Source: Anatilimnocola aggregata
GTDB taxonomy: Bacteria; Planctomycetota; Planctomycetia; Pirellulales; Pirellulaceae
Length of the DNA stretch: 64,000 nt
Assembly: GCF_007747655.1 (NCBI RefSeq)
Contig: NZ_CP036274.1
Coordinates: forward strand, 5,952,001 to 6,016,000
Direction: 5' to 3'
In this document: positions 48,189 to 57,153 of the stretch, piece by piece
Layout of the letters: the number at the start of each line of letters is the position of its first letter
Numbering within the stretch: the stretch's first letter is position 1
Notes under the pieces: model-generated
Seen by the model: the letters and a program-made list of their open reading frames with translations, nothing else
What the model was told of the DNA's origin: nothing
Database searches by the model: none
Program-made: the position numbers and the translations under genes

Positions 48189-48466
48189 GGATGAATCGCG
48201 GGGGCTGAGAAAGCGATGAATATTGCCAGCGGCCCAGGCTAGCATATTGCTGAGCAAAGCTCAGCCGCGGGAGTCAGTTCGACTTGACCGTTTGGCCGAA
48301 ATGCCAACAATCACATTCACTGTTGGTGCAGTAGGTTTTCACCTCACCCGCGAGCGTGAAAGCCGCAGTTGCCAGAGCCAGGATGGCCGAGGGACTGCGG
48401 AATAGCTGACTCACCAGCAACGTAATTCTGATCGAGGCAAGTCATTCCAAGGCAAGGAGGCCTGGC

Positions 48467-49969
48467 ATGAGTGTGACCCAGCAGCGCGCGAGCGTATCGC
48501 TCGGCAATCTTCTTCCCGCCGCCCGTTTAACCCGCGGCGCTATCATGGTTCAATCCGTCTGCACGTCTGCGGACCGTTGCCAGCCCGGCGACCTGTTCGT
48601 GGGCGTGGTGACCAGCGAAGGCGACTCGCACGACGATGCAGCCATCGCCGTAGCCAAGGGAGCCGTCGGCGTACTGACTGAACGATTGCTTCCCCTGAAT
48701 GTGCCGCAGTGCATTGTGGAAGACACCCGCGAAGAGCTGGGGCGAGTTTGCCAGGCGTTGGCGGGCAATCCGTGCGACGAACTTCGCACGATTGCCGTTG
48801 TGGGAACTCGCGGCAAAACGGTCACCAGTTTGCTCATTGCATCGATGCTTGAAGCAGCAGGCGAAGCAGTGGGCGTGCTGTCGAGCATCGGCCTCAGCGA
48901 TTCCCTCGAGCAAGTGATTACTCCCAGCGCGACGCCGCGGGCACCCAAGCTGGCCCATTGGCTCGAACGGATGACGCTCGCAGGTTGCCAATCGGCTGTT
49001 GTCGAACTTTCCGGCCGGGCGCTCGCCGAGCGCCGCGCCGCGGGAATGGAGTTCGATGCCGTCGTACTCACCAATCTCAAACGGAGCGAGCAATCCTGGC
49101 ACGGCAGCGAAGAAAACTTCCGCCGGGCAAACCTGCGGTCGCTCGAAATGCTCAAGCCAGGCGGCTTTGCGGTCTTCAATGCCGACGATGTCGAAAGCGA
49201 GCAGGCCCTCAGCAATGTCGACCTGCCGGTCCTCACGTTCGGCATGATCAGCGATGCTCAAGTGACGGCAACCGTCATCGAACGTTGCCCCAGCGAACAA
49301 ACCTTTTTGCTGCAGGCCGGCTGTGAATCGATTCCTGTGCGCACCGCCATCATCGGCGATCAGCATGTGCAGAACTGCCTGGCCGCGACAGCCACAGGGT
49401 TGGCACTGGGCATGAATTTAGCCACGATTGTCCGTGGTTTGGAAGCCGTGAAATTCATTCCCGGCCGCCTGCAACGGATCGAGTGTGGGCAGAACTTCAA
49501 CGTCTTTGTCGACTCGGCGCGGTCGCCCGAAGGGCTGGCTGCAAGCTTGCGTTCGCTCCGCCAGGCTGGAACTGGCCGCATCATTTGTGTGATGGGGTGC
49601 CAAGGGGGCAAGGACAAGGAAACTCGCCCGCGCATCGGTCACGTCCTCGATCGTTGTACGCAACTGTCAATCATTACTAGCGACAACCCGCGCCACGAAC
49701 AGCCGCTATCGATCGCTCACGATATTCTCGATGGTCATGAGCGGCCCCACCTGACGCACACGATCCCCAACCGCGCAAAGGCCATCCGCTTTGCCCTCGA
49801 ATCGGCCCGCCCCGGCGATACGGTGTTGATCGCCGGCAAGGGCGATCGCCAAGGTCAACGAATCGGCAGCGGCAAACAGTCGCACGATGACTGCGAAGTA
49901 GCCCGCAAGTGGCTATACGAGCAAGCAACTCCCGTCCAAACTCGCCCTCAATTGCGCATCTTTGGCTGA
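48467..49969 (+). CDS. Divergent MurE-like Mur ligase
   Basis: 500 residues behind a perfect aaggagg. Three Mur ligase domains can be traced: an N-terminal UDP-substrate domain (SLGNLLPAARLTRG, VCTSADRCQPGDLFVG), the ATPase domain with P-loop GTRGKT (113-118) and LTNL, and a C-terminal domain with VDSARSPEGL (349-358), GCQGGKDKETRP and DNPR (406-409), the meso-diaminopimelate signature of MurE. Several residues normally His in MurE are changed: SSHAL is SGRAL (182-186), DYAHTPD is DSARSPE, and DHLDYHG is SEQSWHG. It is not in a cell-division cluster, so it may be a second, altered MurE paralogue rather than the housekeeping enzyme. Confidence 0.85.
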   Translation: MSVTQQRASVSLGNLLPAARLTRGAIMVQSVCTSADRCQPGDLFVGVVTSEGDSHDDAAIAVAKGAVGVLTERLLPLNVPQCIVEDTREELGRVCQALAGNPCDELRTIAVVGTRGKTVTSLLIASMLEAAGEAVGVLSSIGLSDSLEQVITPSATPRAPKLAHWLERMTLAGCQSAVVELSGRALAERRAAGMEFDAVVLTNLKRSEQSWHGSEENFRRANLRSLEMLKPGGFAVFNADDVESEQALSNVDLPVLTFGMISDAQVTATVIERCPSEQTFLLQAGCESIPVRTAIIGDQHVQNCLAATATGLALGMNLATIVRGLEAVKFIPGRLQRIECGQNFNVFVDSARSPEGLAASLRSLRQAGTGRIICVMGCQGGKDKETRPRIGHVLDRCTQLSIITSDNPRHEQPLSIAHDILDGHERPHLTHTIPNRAKAIRFALESARPGDTVLIAGKGDRQGQRIGSGKQSHDDCEVARKWLYEQATPVQTRPQLRIFG

Positions 49970-50471
49970 TTGCCGGAACCACCGCCTCTGGCAGGGATCG
50001 CACGCAAAAAAGTGTTTTATTGCGATTGCTTCCGTGCCGGTGCTTTGGTATTCCTCGCCCCGCACCGGCACGACATCACAAGCGATGCAGTTGCGATCTA
50101 CCTCGCAACTGCATGCCAGGCGCTACATCCACGAACAATAGAAAGCTTCATCGTCCGTCATTCGTTTGCGGGAATGAATGACAACCCTCCCTCCTGGGTC
50201 GAAGCAACCAAGCTTTGGCGAGCGATTTCTGGGTCAATCGCTCGCACAAGCGCTTCACGATGAAGCTTTCCGACTGGCGGTCGAGACGGGTCACTCCAAC
50301 TCGCCGCCAGGGAACACGCGAGGCACTTGCCGAAGGTGGCGAGTGCCTCGCTTTTTTATGCGCGGGTAACTGCGGGGCAATTAAACCGTGGGCCAAGTGA
50401 CCTACTGAAGCCCCGGGGCGTGCAGTATATTGACGAACATTCGTCAACAACTGTTCACTGGATGGACGTGG
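49970..50471. other. Intergenic stretch before ruvB
   Basis: About 500 bases. A clear terminator lies at 50318-50357. A 29-codon open frame from 50175 has no support. No RNA gene is recognised. Confidence 0.5.
50318..50357 (+). terminator. Intrinsic terminator upstream of ruvB
   Basis: GCGAGGCACT (50318-50327) pairs perfectly with AGTGCCTCGC (50342-50351), followed by TTTTTT (50352-50357). It lies about 350 bases after the MurE-like gene, far for its own terminator, so it may end an unrecognised small transcript or a long 3' end. Confidence 0.85.
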
Positions 50472-51500
50472 ATGGCCCGCGAGCCGATTGTCACCGAATC
50501 GCCCCTGGGTGAAGACCCAGAACGGGACTTGCGCCCCCAACGCATCGCCGATATGGTCGGCCAGCGCGAGGTGATGCAACGCCTGGACATTGTGCTCGAT
50601 GCTGCCCGCAAGCGCGGCGAGCCGCTGGGACATATTCTGTTCGATGGTCCGCCGGGACTCGGCAAAACCACCTTCGCCACCTGCATTCCCCGCGAAATGA
50701 ACGTGCCGCTGGTGACATCCAGCGGCCCAGCGCTGAAGGCGCCGAAGGATCTGATTCCCTATCTGACGAATCTGGAAGAAGGGGCTGTCCTGTTCATCGA
50801 CGAAATCCATCGCATGCCTAAGCCCGTGGAAGAATATCTCTACACGGCGATGGAGGATTTTCGGCTTGATATCGTCCTGGGCGAAGGAGTCAACGCCCGC
50901 ACGATCAACCTGAAACTGAAGCAATTCACACTCATTGGTGCGACGACGCGCGCGGGGATGCTTTCCGGGCCACTGCGGGACCGCTTCCACATTCGCGAGC
51001 ACCTCGGCTTTTATACGGTCGAGGAACTGGTCGAGATCATTCGCCGCAACAGCCGCAAATTACAGATTCCGCTGACGGACGAGGCAGCGGTCGAGATTGC
51101 CCGCCGCAGCCGCGGTACACCGCGCGTCGCCAATAATCGCTTGCGCTGGGTGCGAGATTATGCCGACAGCAAAGCTGGCGGAAGCGCCACGCTGGAAGTG
51201 GCCCGCGCGGCCCTGCTGATGGCTGGCGTCGATGTCTTGGGACTCGACAAGCAAGATCGCGGTTATTTGGAAACAATCATTCGCGTTTTCGGTGGCGGGC
51301 CCGTCGGTGTCGATGCCGTGGCTCATACCATGAATCTAGCCACCGACACACTCTCTGATGAAGTCGAGCCCTTCTTGCTGCGCAGTGAACTCGTCGTCCG
51401 CACGCCGCGCGGCCGCGTCGTCACGACCAAAGCCTATCAACATCTGCAGATCAAACCGATCGAGAAGCCGAAAGAAACAGACCAGCGGATGTTTGAGTAA
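50472..51500 (+). CDS. ruvB: Holliday junction helicase RuvB
   Basis: 342 residues from MAREPIVTESPLG (ATG at 50472; the frame opens at 50430). The AAA+ core has DGPPGLGKTT (Walker A, 59-66), LFIDEIHRM (Walker B, DEIH 110-113), FTLIGATTRAGMLSGPLRDRF (sensor 1 and arginine finger) and RSRGTPRVANNRLRWVRDYA (sensor 2). A C-terminal winged-helix domain follows (EVEPFLLRSELVVRTPRGRVVTTKAY). It drives branch migration with RuvA, which is not adjacent. Confidence 0.97.
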   Translation: MAREPIVTESPLGEDPERDLRPQRIADMVGQREVMQRLDIVLDAARKRGEPLGHILFDGPPGLGKTTFATCIPREMNVPLVTSSGPALKAPKDLIPYLTNLEEGAVLFIDEIHRMPKPVEEYLYTAMEDFRLDIVLGEGVNARTINLKLKQFTLIGATTRAGMLSGPLRDRFHIREHLGFYTVEELVEIIRRNSRKLQIPLTDEAAVEIARRSRGTPRVANNRLRWVRDYADSKAGGSATLEVARAALLMAGVDVLGLDKQDRGYLETIIRVFGGGPVGVDAVAHTMNLATDTLSDEVEPFLLRSELVVRTPRGRVVTTKAYQHLQIKPIEKPKETDQRMFE

Positions 51501-51539
51501 CGTTCAACCACCCGCAACGGCTTCACGGGCCTGCGTGAT

Positions 51540-52829
51540 TCAGCGGCTGCCGATGCGGAACAAATGCCGCTCGCCGCGAATGAAAAAGGCACCATCGGCG
51601 GCAGCGTAGGAAGCCAGCACAGCTTCTCCCAGGTCGTTCTTCGAAACGAGTTCGAACTTCTTGCTAGCCTTCACGACGGCAGCAACGCCATCTTCATTCT
51701 GAAAGTAAATGTGACCAGCGGCGTGCAACAGCGATGCCGAATAGTCGCCGCCGATTCGTTGCCGCCAATGGATTTTGCCAGTCTTGGCATCGAGACAGGT
51801 CCCCACGCCGCGATCGGAGATGACATAAAGTTCTTCTCCCACGAGAACCGGTGATGCGGTCAACCCGAGAGCGCTCGTGTCCGTCCAGGCAACGTGCGTA
51901 TCGGTCACGTCACCACGACCGTCGGGACGAATGGCGAGCAGCCGAGGCTTATCGGCGCTATCGGAAACGAACACCAACCCGTGACCAGAGAGCGGGCGAG
52001 GTACATTCGAGTAACCATCTGGGGGCGCGCGAACACGCCAGACTTCACGGCCAGTAACAGGTTCGTAGGCGATGATCGCGCCTGCCGCGGGACTGATGAT
52101 CTGCTGTTGGCCTGCGACTTCAATCAACAGGGGCGTCGAAAAAGCTTGTTTGTTTTCCAGATCGCATTTACGATCCATGCGCCAACGCGTCGTACCGGTG
52201 GCTTTGTCGAGGGCAATCAAGAACTGCTGGTCCTCGCCATCGCAACTAAACACCAGCATGTCGGCCACCAGAGCAGGCGAGCCGCCGTTGCCATATACCG
52301 GAATGTACTTCAAATCGGTTAGCTGCCAGAGGATCTTGCCATTCAGGTCGAGAGCGGCTGTTCCTTGATGGCCGAAGTGAAGATAGAGCCGCGTGCCGTC
52401 GCAGATGGGCGTTGGACTGGCATGCCCGTTCTTGCTGTGAATTTTGGCCGCAGTCTTACCGGCCTGACGAAAAACTTCGGTCGTCCACAGCAGTTGGCCC
52501 GTTTGCGCGTCGAGAGCCACGGCGCGCAGTGAATGGTCGATTGGGTCGCCGCCAATGGATACGGCAGTTGTCAGATAGAGGCGGCCCTTATAGACGATGG
52601 GAGACGACCAGCCCTTCCCTTCAATCGGTTGCTTCCAAACGACTGCATTCGTGGCACTCCACACCGTTGGCCAGGGTCCGCCAGGTACCAACCCTTGCCC
52701 AGTTGGCCCGCGAAATTCTGGCCAGTCCTCGGCGGTGGCCACAGCTACGACGCCGATAACGAATGCGAATGATGCAATCAAAAGGAGGAACTGCGCCAGA
52801 CTCGGGCAAGGCAAGGAACTTGGTTTCAT
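51540..52829 (-). CDS. Exported PQQ-like beta-propeller protein
   Basis: 429 residues with a signal peptide (FLLLIASFAFVIGVVAVATA). The mature N-terminus DWPEFRGPTGQGLV is the common opening of planctomycete PQQ-propeller proteins. Repeated blades follow the YLxxxxGxLxALDAxTGxxLW pattern (VALDAQTGQLLWTTE, IALDKATGTTRWR, YEPVTGREVWRV, CLDAKTGKIHWRQ). Cofactor binding is not assured; many such propellers are scaffolds. It is the last of seven co-oriented exported-protein genes. Confidence 0.88.
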   Translation of the reverse strand: MKPSSLPCPSLAQFLLLIASFAFVIGVVAVATAEDWPEFRGPTGQGLVPGGPWPTVWSATNAVVWKQPIEGKGWSSPIVYKGRLYLTTAVSIGGDPIDHSLRAVALDAQTGQLLWTTEVFRQAGKTAAKIHSKNGHASPTPICDGTRLYLHFGHQGTAALDLNGKILWQLTDLKYIPVYGNGGSPALVADMLVFSCDGEDQQFLIALDKATGTTRWRMDRKCDLENKQAFSTPLLIEVAGQQQIISPAAGAIIAYEPVTGREVWRVRAPPDGYSNVPRPLSGHGLVFVSDSADKPRLLAIRPDGRGDVTDTHVAWTDTSALGLTASPVLVGEELYVISDRGVGTCLDAKTGKIHWRQRIGGDYSASLLHAAGHIYFQNEDGVAAVVKASKKFELVSKNDLGEAVLASYAAADGAFFIRGERHLFRIGSR

Positions 52830-52885
52830 AGAACACTACTGGCGCAGGACAGGAGTGCGACAACAGCTGGCATTCAACAGCGCTG

Positions 52886-54028
52886 CTATTCCGGCTTCTT
52901 CTCGGGCTGCTTGCCGGGAATCAGTTTCGCGGGTGTCTTGACGGGAGGTTTAGCTTGGGTGGGCGGGACGCCGAATTCAGCTGTCAAATCAAGTTTTTCG
53001 TCGCCGCGTTGAATGTTGATCTGGGCTTTGTCACCCGCGTTGTACCGCGCGATGACCGACTGGAGGTGAGTCACATCAAGGATCTCGGTCCCATCGATAG
53101 CCTGCAAGCGATCGCCTTCCTTGATGCCCGCAATTTCGGCGGGAGATTTGGGTACTACCTTCATCACAGTAGCACCGACGGGTGGAGTTCCCTTGGGCTC
53201 GCTTTGCACACCAAGAAACGCGGGCTGCAAAGTCTTGCCAGCCTTGAGGGCTTCAAGCACCTTGTCGTTGCCGGCGAGTGGAACGGCGAAGCCAATTCCC
53301 GAGTCGTACCAATCAACGCCGGAGCCTTCGTCGCGCGATTGCGGATTGAGCGGCACGCAAATGCCAATCACCCGGCCGTCGAGGTCGATGAGTGGACCGC
53401 CATAATTGGCGGGGCTCAGGTTCGCATCGGTCTGAATCGCCTTGGCGCCAATGCGACTAGTGGCGGAGATGATTCCCGCCGTTAGTGACGGCTCGTTGCC
53501 ACCAAAACCAGTGCCAAGCGCGACCGTCCATTGACCAACTCGCAAATCTTTGCGATCAGACCAGGCGGCGACAGGCAAGTTGTTCACGCCTTCTACTTTC
53601 AGCACGCAGATTTTGCGAGTCTCGTCGCGACCGAGCAATTGAGCAACCTTGCGCTCGCCAGTGGAAAGGGTGACGGTAATGATTGGCGGTTTGCGGATGA
53701 AGTTGAACGTGCTGGTGACAATGTAGCCATCGGGTGAAATGATGACGCCGCTCGTTGGTCCTTCGCCGGGCGCTTGAATGCCAGCGGCGGAGATGCCGGA
53801 AGATAGCCCGCCGATCGATTCGATGGTTACCAGCGACGGCAGTACTTTCTTGGCAGCCGCCCGAAAGGCCTTGGGGGCAAGCAACGTCCCTTGAGCAATC
53901 TTCAACTGCTGCGCCTTGGCATCAGCGGCGGTCTCTTGCGCGGCGAGCATGGACGATGCGGTTAGCGCCGCGGTCAGGCAGCCAAGAGCGATTCGGAGGG
54001 AAGGCGTGCGGTTCATCAAGGTTCTCAT
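52886..54028 (-). CDS. HtrA-like pseudoprotease with PDZ domain
   Basis: 380 residues (an ATG at 54016 is also possible) with a signal peptide. A trypsin-like HtrA domain (about 55-250) and a C-terminal PDZ domain (about 265-345: FLGVQSEPKGTPPVGATVMKVVPKSPAEIAGIKEGDRLQAIDG) are clear. The catalytic positions are replaced: His becomes Phe108 (IVTSTFNF for ILTNNHV), Asp becomes Lys139 (ETRKICVLK for RTDLAVLK) and Ser becomes Tyr209 (PANYGGPL for PGNSGGPL). All three substitutions point to a non-catalytic, peptide-binding protein. A short proline/lysine tail ends it. It follows the second pseudoprotease gene. Confidence 0.9.
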   Translation of the reverse strand: MRTLMNRTPSLRIALGCLTAALTASSMLAAQETAADAKAQQLKIAQGTLLAPKAFRAAAKKVLPSLVTIESIGGLSSGISAAGIQAPGEGPTSGVIISPDGYIVTSTFNFIRKPPIITVTLSTGERKVAQLLGRDETRKICVLKVEGVNNLPVAAWSDRKDLRVGQWTVALGTGFGGNEPSLTAGIISATSRIGAKAIQTDANLSPANYGGPLIDLDGRVIGICVPLNPQSRDEGSGVDWYDSGIGFAVPLAGNDKVLEALKAGKTLQPAFLGVQSEPKGTPPVGATVMKVVPKSPAEIAGIKEGDRLQAIDGTEILDVTHLQSVIARYNAGDKAQINIQRGDEKLDLTAEFGVPPTQAKPPVKTPAKLIPGKQPEKKPE

Positions 54029-54066
54029 TTTATGGCCGACAGGTTGACCACTTTCCAGGCAATTTG

Positions 54067-55098
54067 CTACGGCAGGTTGAGAGAAGGAATCGATGTCTTT
54101 ATCAGCGTGGGCTTAAGCCTGACGCTGAGCAGATCGTTCTTTCGTTTTACTTCGACGGTTACTTCCTCGCCGGCGATGACCCCATCGGCCAGGCGACGAT
54201 AATCGCCCGAATCGCGAACGACTTCTCCGTTGATCGCAACTACCAGGTCGTCGGTTTTCAGTCCCGCTTCGGCAGCTGGACTGCCGGAGACTACGCGGTC
54301 GATGTAGGCCGGGCTCTTCCGCCCCCCCAGGGCAAACAAGCGAATGCCCAGTTCGCCCTTCTGGCCCGTTGGTGTAGCCGCTACCAACGGGGCTGCTTCT
54401 TCATTGCGCAGAAACTTCGCCAGCAAGTCAGCCGGCACTGCATAATTCAACCGCGTGCCGGTCGTTTTCCCTTCAATAACTTTCCCGATCAGTCCGACCA
54501 AATCTCCTTGCGAATTCACCACAGCACCCCCTGCAGCTCCCGGGTTGCTGGTGATGGCATCGATCAAAAAGACATCGTCTTCGTAAGGAAAGTCGTTGTA
54601 ACCGCGGCGCGCGTCGAGCCGCACGCGAAGCGAAAGCACGCCAATATTCACACTCAGCGGTTCGGACCCTTCAGCCACTTTGAAGGCATTGCTGATGGCC
54701 AGCACCCAGTCTCCCTTTTTCGCTGCGGGCTGTTCGGGCAGGGCGAAGTAGTCGGGTGTCGGCACGCTTACTTTCAGCAGGGCGGTCTGCAGCGATTGGC
54801 TACGGCGAACGACTTCGCCCGGCTGTTGGCTACCGTCAGGCATCGTGACGCGAACGCTCCCCTCTCCCAGGTAAACTCCATTGGCGGTGAGAATTTGACC
54901 GTCGGGAGATATGATGATGCCCGTGGCATAACCGGGCGTGCGACCAATCGTCGCGCCGTAGATTTTCACTACGCGCTTTTGAGCGGCTGCCACTGCGGCA
55001 TCGAAGGGGCCAGTGTCTTCCGATTCTTGAGCGAACAGGCCGTAATTACTCGCCGCCCAGAGTAAGGCGATGCTTAGTGCGGTGATTCGAGTGAGCAT
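54067..55098 (-). CDS. HtrA-like pseudoprotease with PDZ domain (second)
   Basis: 343 residues from the ATG at 55098 behind gggaagga; a TTG frame extends to 55119. It has a signal peptide (ALSIALLWAASNYGLFAQ). The HtrA-like domain keeps the fold (GIIISPDGQILTANG, TALLKV, GEVVRDS) but the triad is lost: His to Gly74 (ILTANGVYL), Asp to Gln104 (SLQTALLKV) and Ser to Ala189 (NPGAAGGAVV). A PDZ domain at about 250-335 (SPAYIDRVVSGSPAAEAGLKTDDLVVAINGE) remains. It differs from its neighbour at every catalytic position, so the two lost activity independently or diverged long ago. Confidence 0.9.
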   Translation of the reverse strand: MLTRITALSIALLWAASNYGLFAQESEDTGPFDAAVAAAQKRVVKIYGATIGRTPGYATGIIISPDGQILTANGVYLGEGSVRVTMPDGSQQPGEVVRRSQSLQTALLKVSVPTPDYFALPEQPAAKKGDWVLAISNAFKVAEGSEPLSVNIGVLSLRVRLDARRGYNDFPYEDDVFLIDAITSNPGAAGGAVVNSQGDLVGLIGKVIEGKTTGTRLNYAVPADLLAKFLRNEEAAPLVAATPTGQKGELGIRLFALGGRKSPAYIDRVVSGSPAAEAGLKTDDLVVAINGEVVRDSGDYRRLADGVIAGEEVTVEVKRKNDLLSVRLKPTLIKTSIPSLNLP

Positions 55099-55137
55099 CT
55101 GCGAATTCCTTCCCAACAACGGGGATTGCTGATCGAT

Positions 55138-57153
55138 TCACTTTGGCATTTGGAAAAGTTCTGGCTCGACTTTGCCGAGTGTTGTCACATTGGTGGTGAC
55201 GATCCGCAGCAGTTCTTCTTCGGAGAGTTTGCGAACCAACGTTCGTTCGTGCGGCACACTCAGGTTCGCCACTGTTTTCCATTGTCGATAAATGGTGCTG
55301 GCGATCGGCTCATCGTCTTCGATGCCGACACCCGATTTCACGAGTTGAATCTCCGGCTGCAGTTTGTCGTTGACCACGCTGAGCCACACGAACAGTTGCT
55401 CACTATCTTTGTCGGTGAGTGACAGGCGATAGCAGAGCCGCCCCGCTGCCTTATCGGAGCCATCGAGGGCCAGCTTGCCTGCTGCTTGCCATAGCTCTTT
55501 TTGCAGAAGTCCGGCGAGTACGGTTGCCTGCGCAAAATGCGGATCGCGATGGGCTTTAGCGGCGGAGATTTCTTGCGCAGGCTTGTCAGCTGTCTGCAGC
55601 CAATACGTTTTGCCATCGCAGCCTGCAATCGTCACCTTGCCATCGATTTCATACCGAGCCAGGACCATGCCCCCAGCGGTGAAGGTAAGCGACTGGGTTC
55701 CGACTTTTGCTTCTTGACGAAGTACATCGCTGTGAAGTGTCAAACCGAAATCAGTGGAGTCAACGAACCCATCAGCCCTGGCGGCAGATTGCCAGCGGCC
55801 CGCGATTTCGCGCGCGATGGTATCATTTAATTTGGCATCGCGAATTTGGCCCGCTTTGCCAAAATTCGGCTTCTGGGCCGGCATTTTGATTTGAGGAGCA
55901 GGATTCTTGGGCTGCGGCTTCTCTGCGGGCTGCTCTTCATCCTTCTTTTCTTCGTCTTTCTTCGCTTCGCCTTGTTTCTCTTCCTGAAAAGTCGGTTCGG
56001 CCGGTTTGTCGTCAACCGGCTTTTTGTCCGCGGGTTTTCGCTCTTCCGGCTTCTTTTCTTCAGCTGGTTTCTCGGGCACCGACTGAATCTTGGGCTGCTC
56101 TTTGACGATCGGTTCGTATGGTAGCGATGTCAGACGAACAGTGACGGTCTTCTGCACACCTTCGCGTTCGAAAGTCAGTGTAACGGGCCAGCCGGCAGGA
56201 TAGATGGTGACCAAGTTCGTGAACTGATTTGCGTCGTTGATCTTTACTCCTTCAAACGATACCAGGCGATCGGCCAGTTCGAGCCCCGCTTTGGCCACCG
56301 CAGAGTCGAGGTTCAGTGACTGACAGATCACGCCGCCAAGGCGATTGCCGAACTGCGCATCGAGCGTGCCATGCTGGGCCATCTTGGTGGCGAGCAATTC
56401 GGGAATGAAGTTGCGCACCTGATTCGCGGAGATTGCATAACCGAGTCCGACGTTGACGCGGCCCCGTTCTTCGAAACTGCCACGGCCATTGATGCCGATC
56501 ACTTCGCCCCGCAAGTTGAACAGCGGCCCACCGGAATTGCCCGGGTTGATCGAGCTATCGACCTGAATGCAGTTGCCGTAAACCAGTTGATTCATCCCGG
56601 AACCGGGCTGGTAGCGATGTACGCCGCTGACGATGCCCAGCGTTACCGTTGGACGCTGATCTTCGGCCAGCACAAAAGGATTGCCCATCGCCATGGCCCA
56701 GTCGCCGACGCGAACTTTCTCGGAATCTGCCAGCGGGGCAACAGGAAACTTGTCTTGGCCTTGCAATTGAATGATGGCGACGTCACCACCGGGATCGGTT
56801 CCGATCAACTTCCAGCGATAAAGTTTGCCATCGGCGAGCCCCGCCCAGCCATCCAGTCCGGCAGCTGCAACGACGTGATGGTTCGTTAGCGCAAAACCTG
56901 CGGGATCGAACAGCACACCGGAACCGCCACCCTTGCGGTCGTTGCCGTAGATGGCGACGACGGTACCGTAGATCGAGTCGATGGCCGAGATCCGTGCCTC
57001 TTCGGCGGCCCGAATGGCGGCCAATTCGCTGGCGGTAGGCTCGTCGTCGGCAGCGTACAGAGAAAAAGACGGGGGCTGGCCGTTCCAAAGAACGACCGAG
57101 AGCGCAAGCAAAAGTAACCAGCGAAAACATTCCGAAGGCTGGAGCGTGTTCAT
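55138..57153 (-). CDS. HtrA-like serine protease with PDZ and long C-terminal region
   Basis: 671 residues from the ATG at 57153, overlapping the previous stop by four bases (ATGA). A signal peptide is followed by a trypsin-like domain with an intact triad: His93 (LTNHHVV), Asp124 (GGDVAIIQL) and Ser207 (NPGNSGGPL). A PDZ domain follows at about 265-345 (VICQSLNLDSAVAKAGLELADRLVSFEG). Then comes a Lys/Glu/Pro-rich linker of about 80 residues and a unique C-terminal domain (about 450-671) that I do not recognise. It is the only likely active protease of three neighbours and may be the functional centre of the locus. Confidence 0.92.
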   Translation of the reverse strand: MNTLQPSECFRWLLLLALSVVLWNGQPPSFSLYAADDEPTASELAAIRAAEEARISAIDSIYGTVVAIYGNDRKGGGSGVLFDPAGFALTNHHVVAAAGLDGWAGLADGKLYRWKLIGTDPGGDVAIIQLQGQDKFPVAPLADSEKVRVGDWAMAMGNPFVLAEDQRPTVTLGIVSGVHRYQPGSGMNQLVYGNCIQVDSSINPGNSGGPLFNLRGEVIGINGRGSFEERGRVNVGLGYAISANQVRNFIPELLATKMAQHGTLDAQFGNRLGGVICQSLNLDSAVAKAGLELADRLVSFEGVKINDANQFTNLVTIYPAGWPVTLTFEREGVQKTVTVRLTSLPYEPIVKEQPKIQSVPEKPAEEKKPEERKPADKKPVDDKPAEPTFQEEKQGEAKKDEEKKDEEQPAEKPQPKNPAPQIKMPAQKPNFGKAGQIRDAKLNDTIAREIAGRWQSAARADGFVDSTDFGLTLHSDVLRQEAKVGTQSLTFTAGGMVLARYEIDGKVTIAGCDGKTYWLQTADKPAQEISAAKAHRDPHFAQATVLAGLLQKELWQAAGKLALDGSDKAAGRLCYRLSLTDKDSEQLFVWLSVVNDKLQPEIQLVKSGVGIEDDEPIASTIYRQWKTVANLSVPHERTLVRKLSEEELLRIVTTNVTTLGKVEPELFQMPK

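Noticed and set aside
53755-55065. A 436-codon plus-strand open frame
   Set aside because: It runs antisense to both HtrA-like pseudoprotease genes, has no recognisable domain and an arginine-rich, random-looking composition. The minus-strand genes have clear families.
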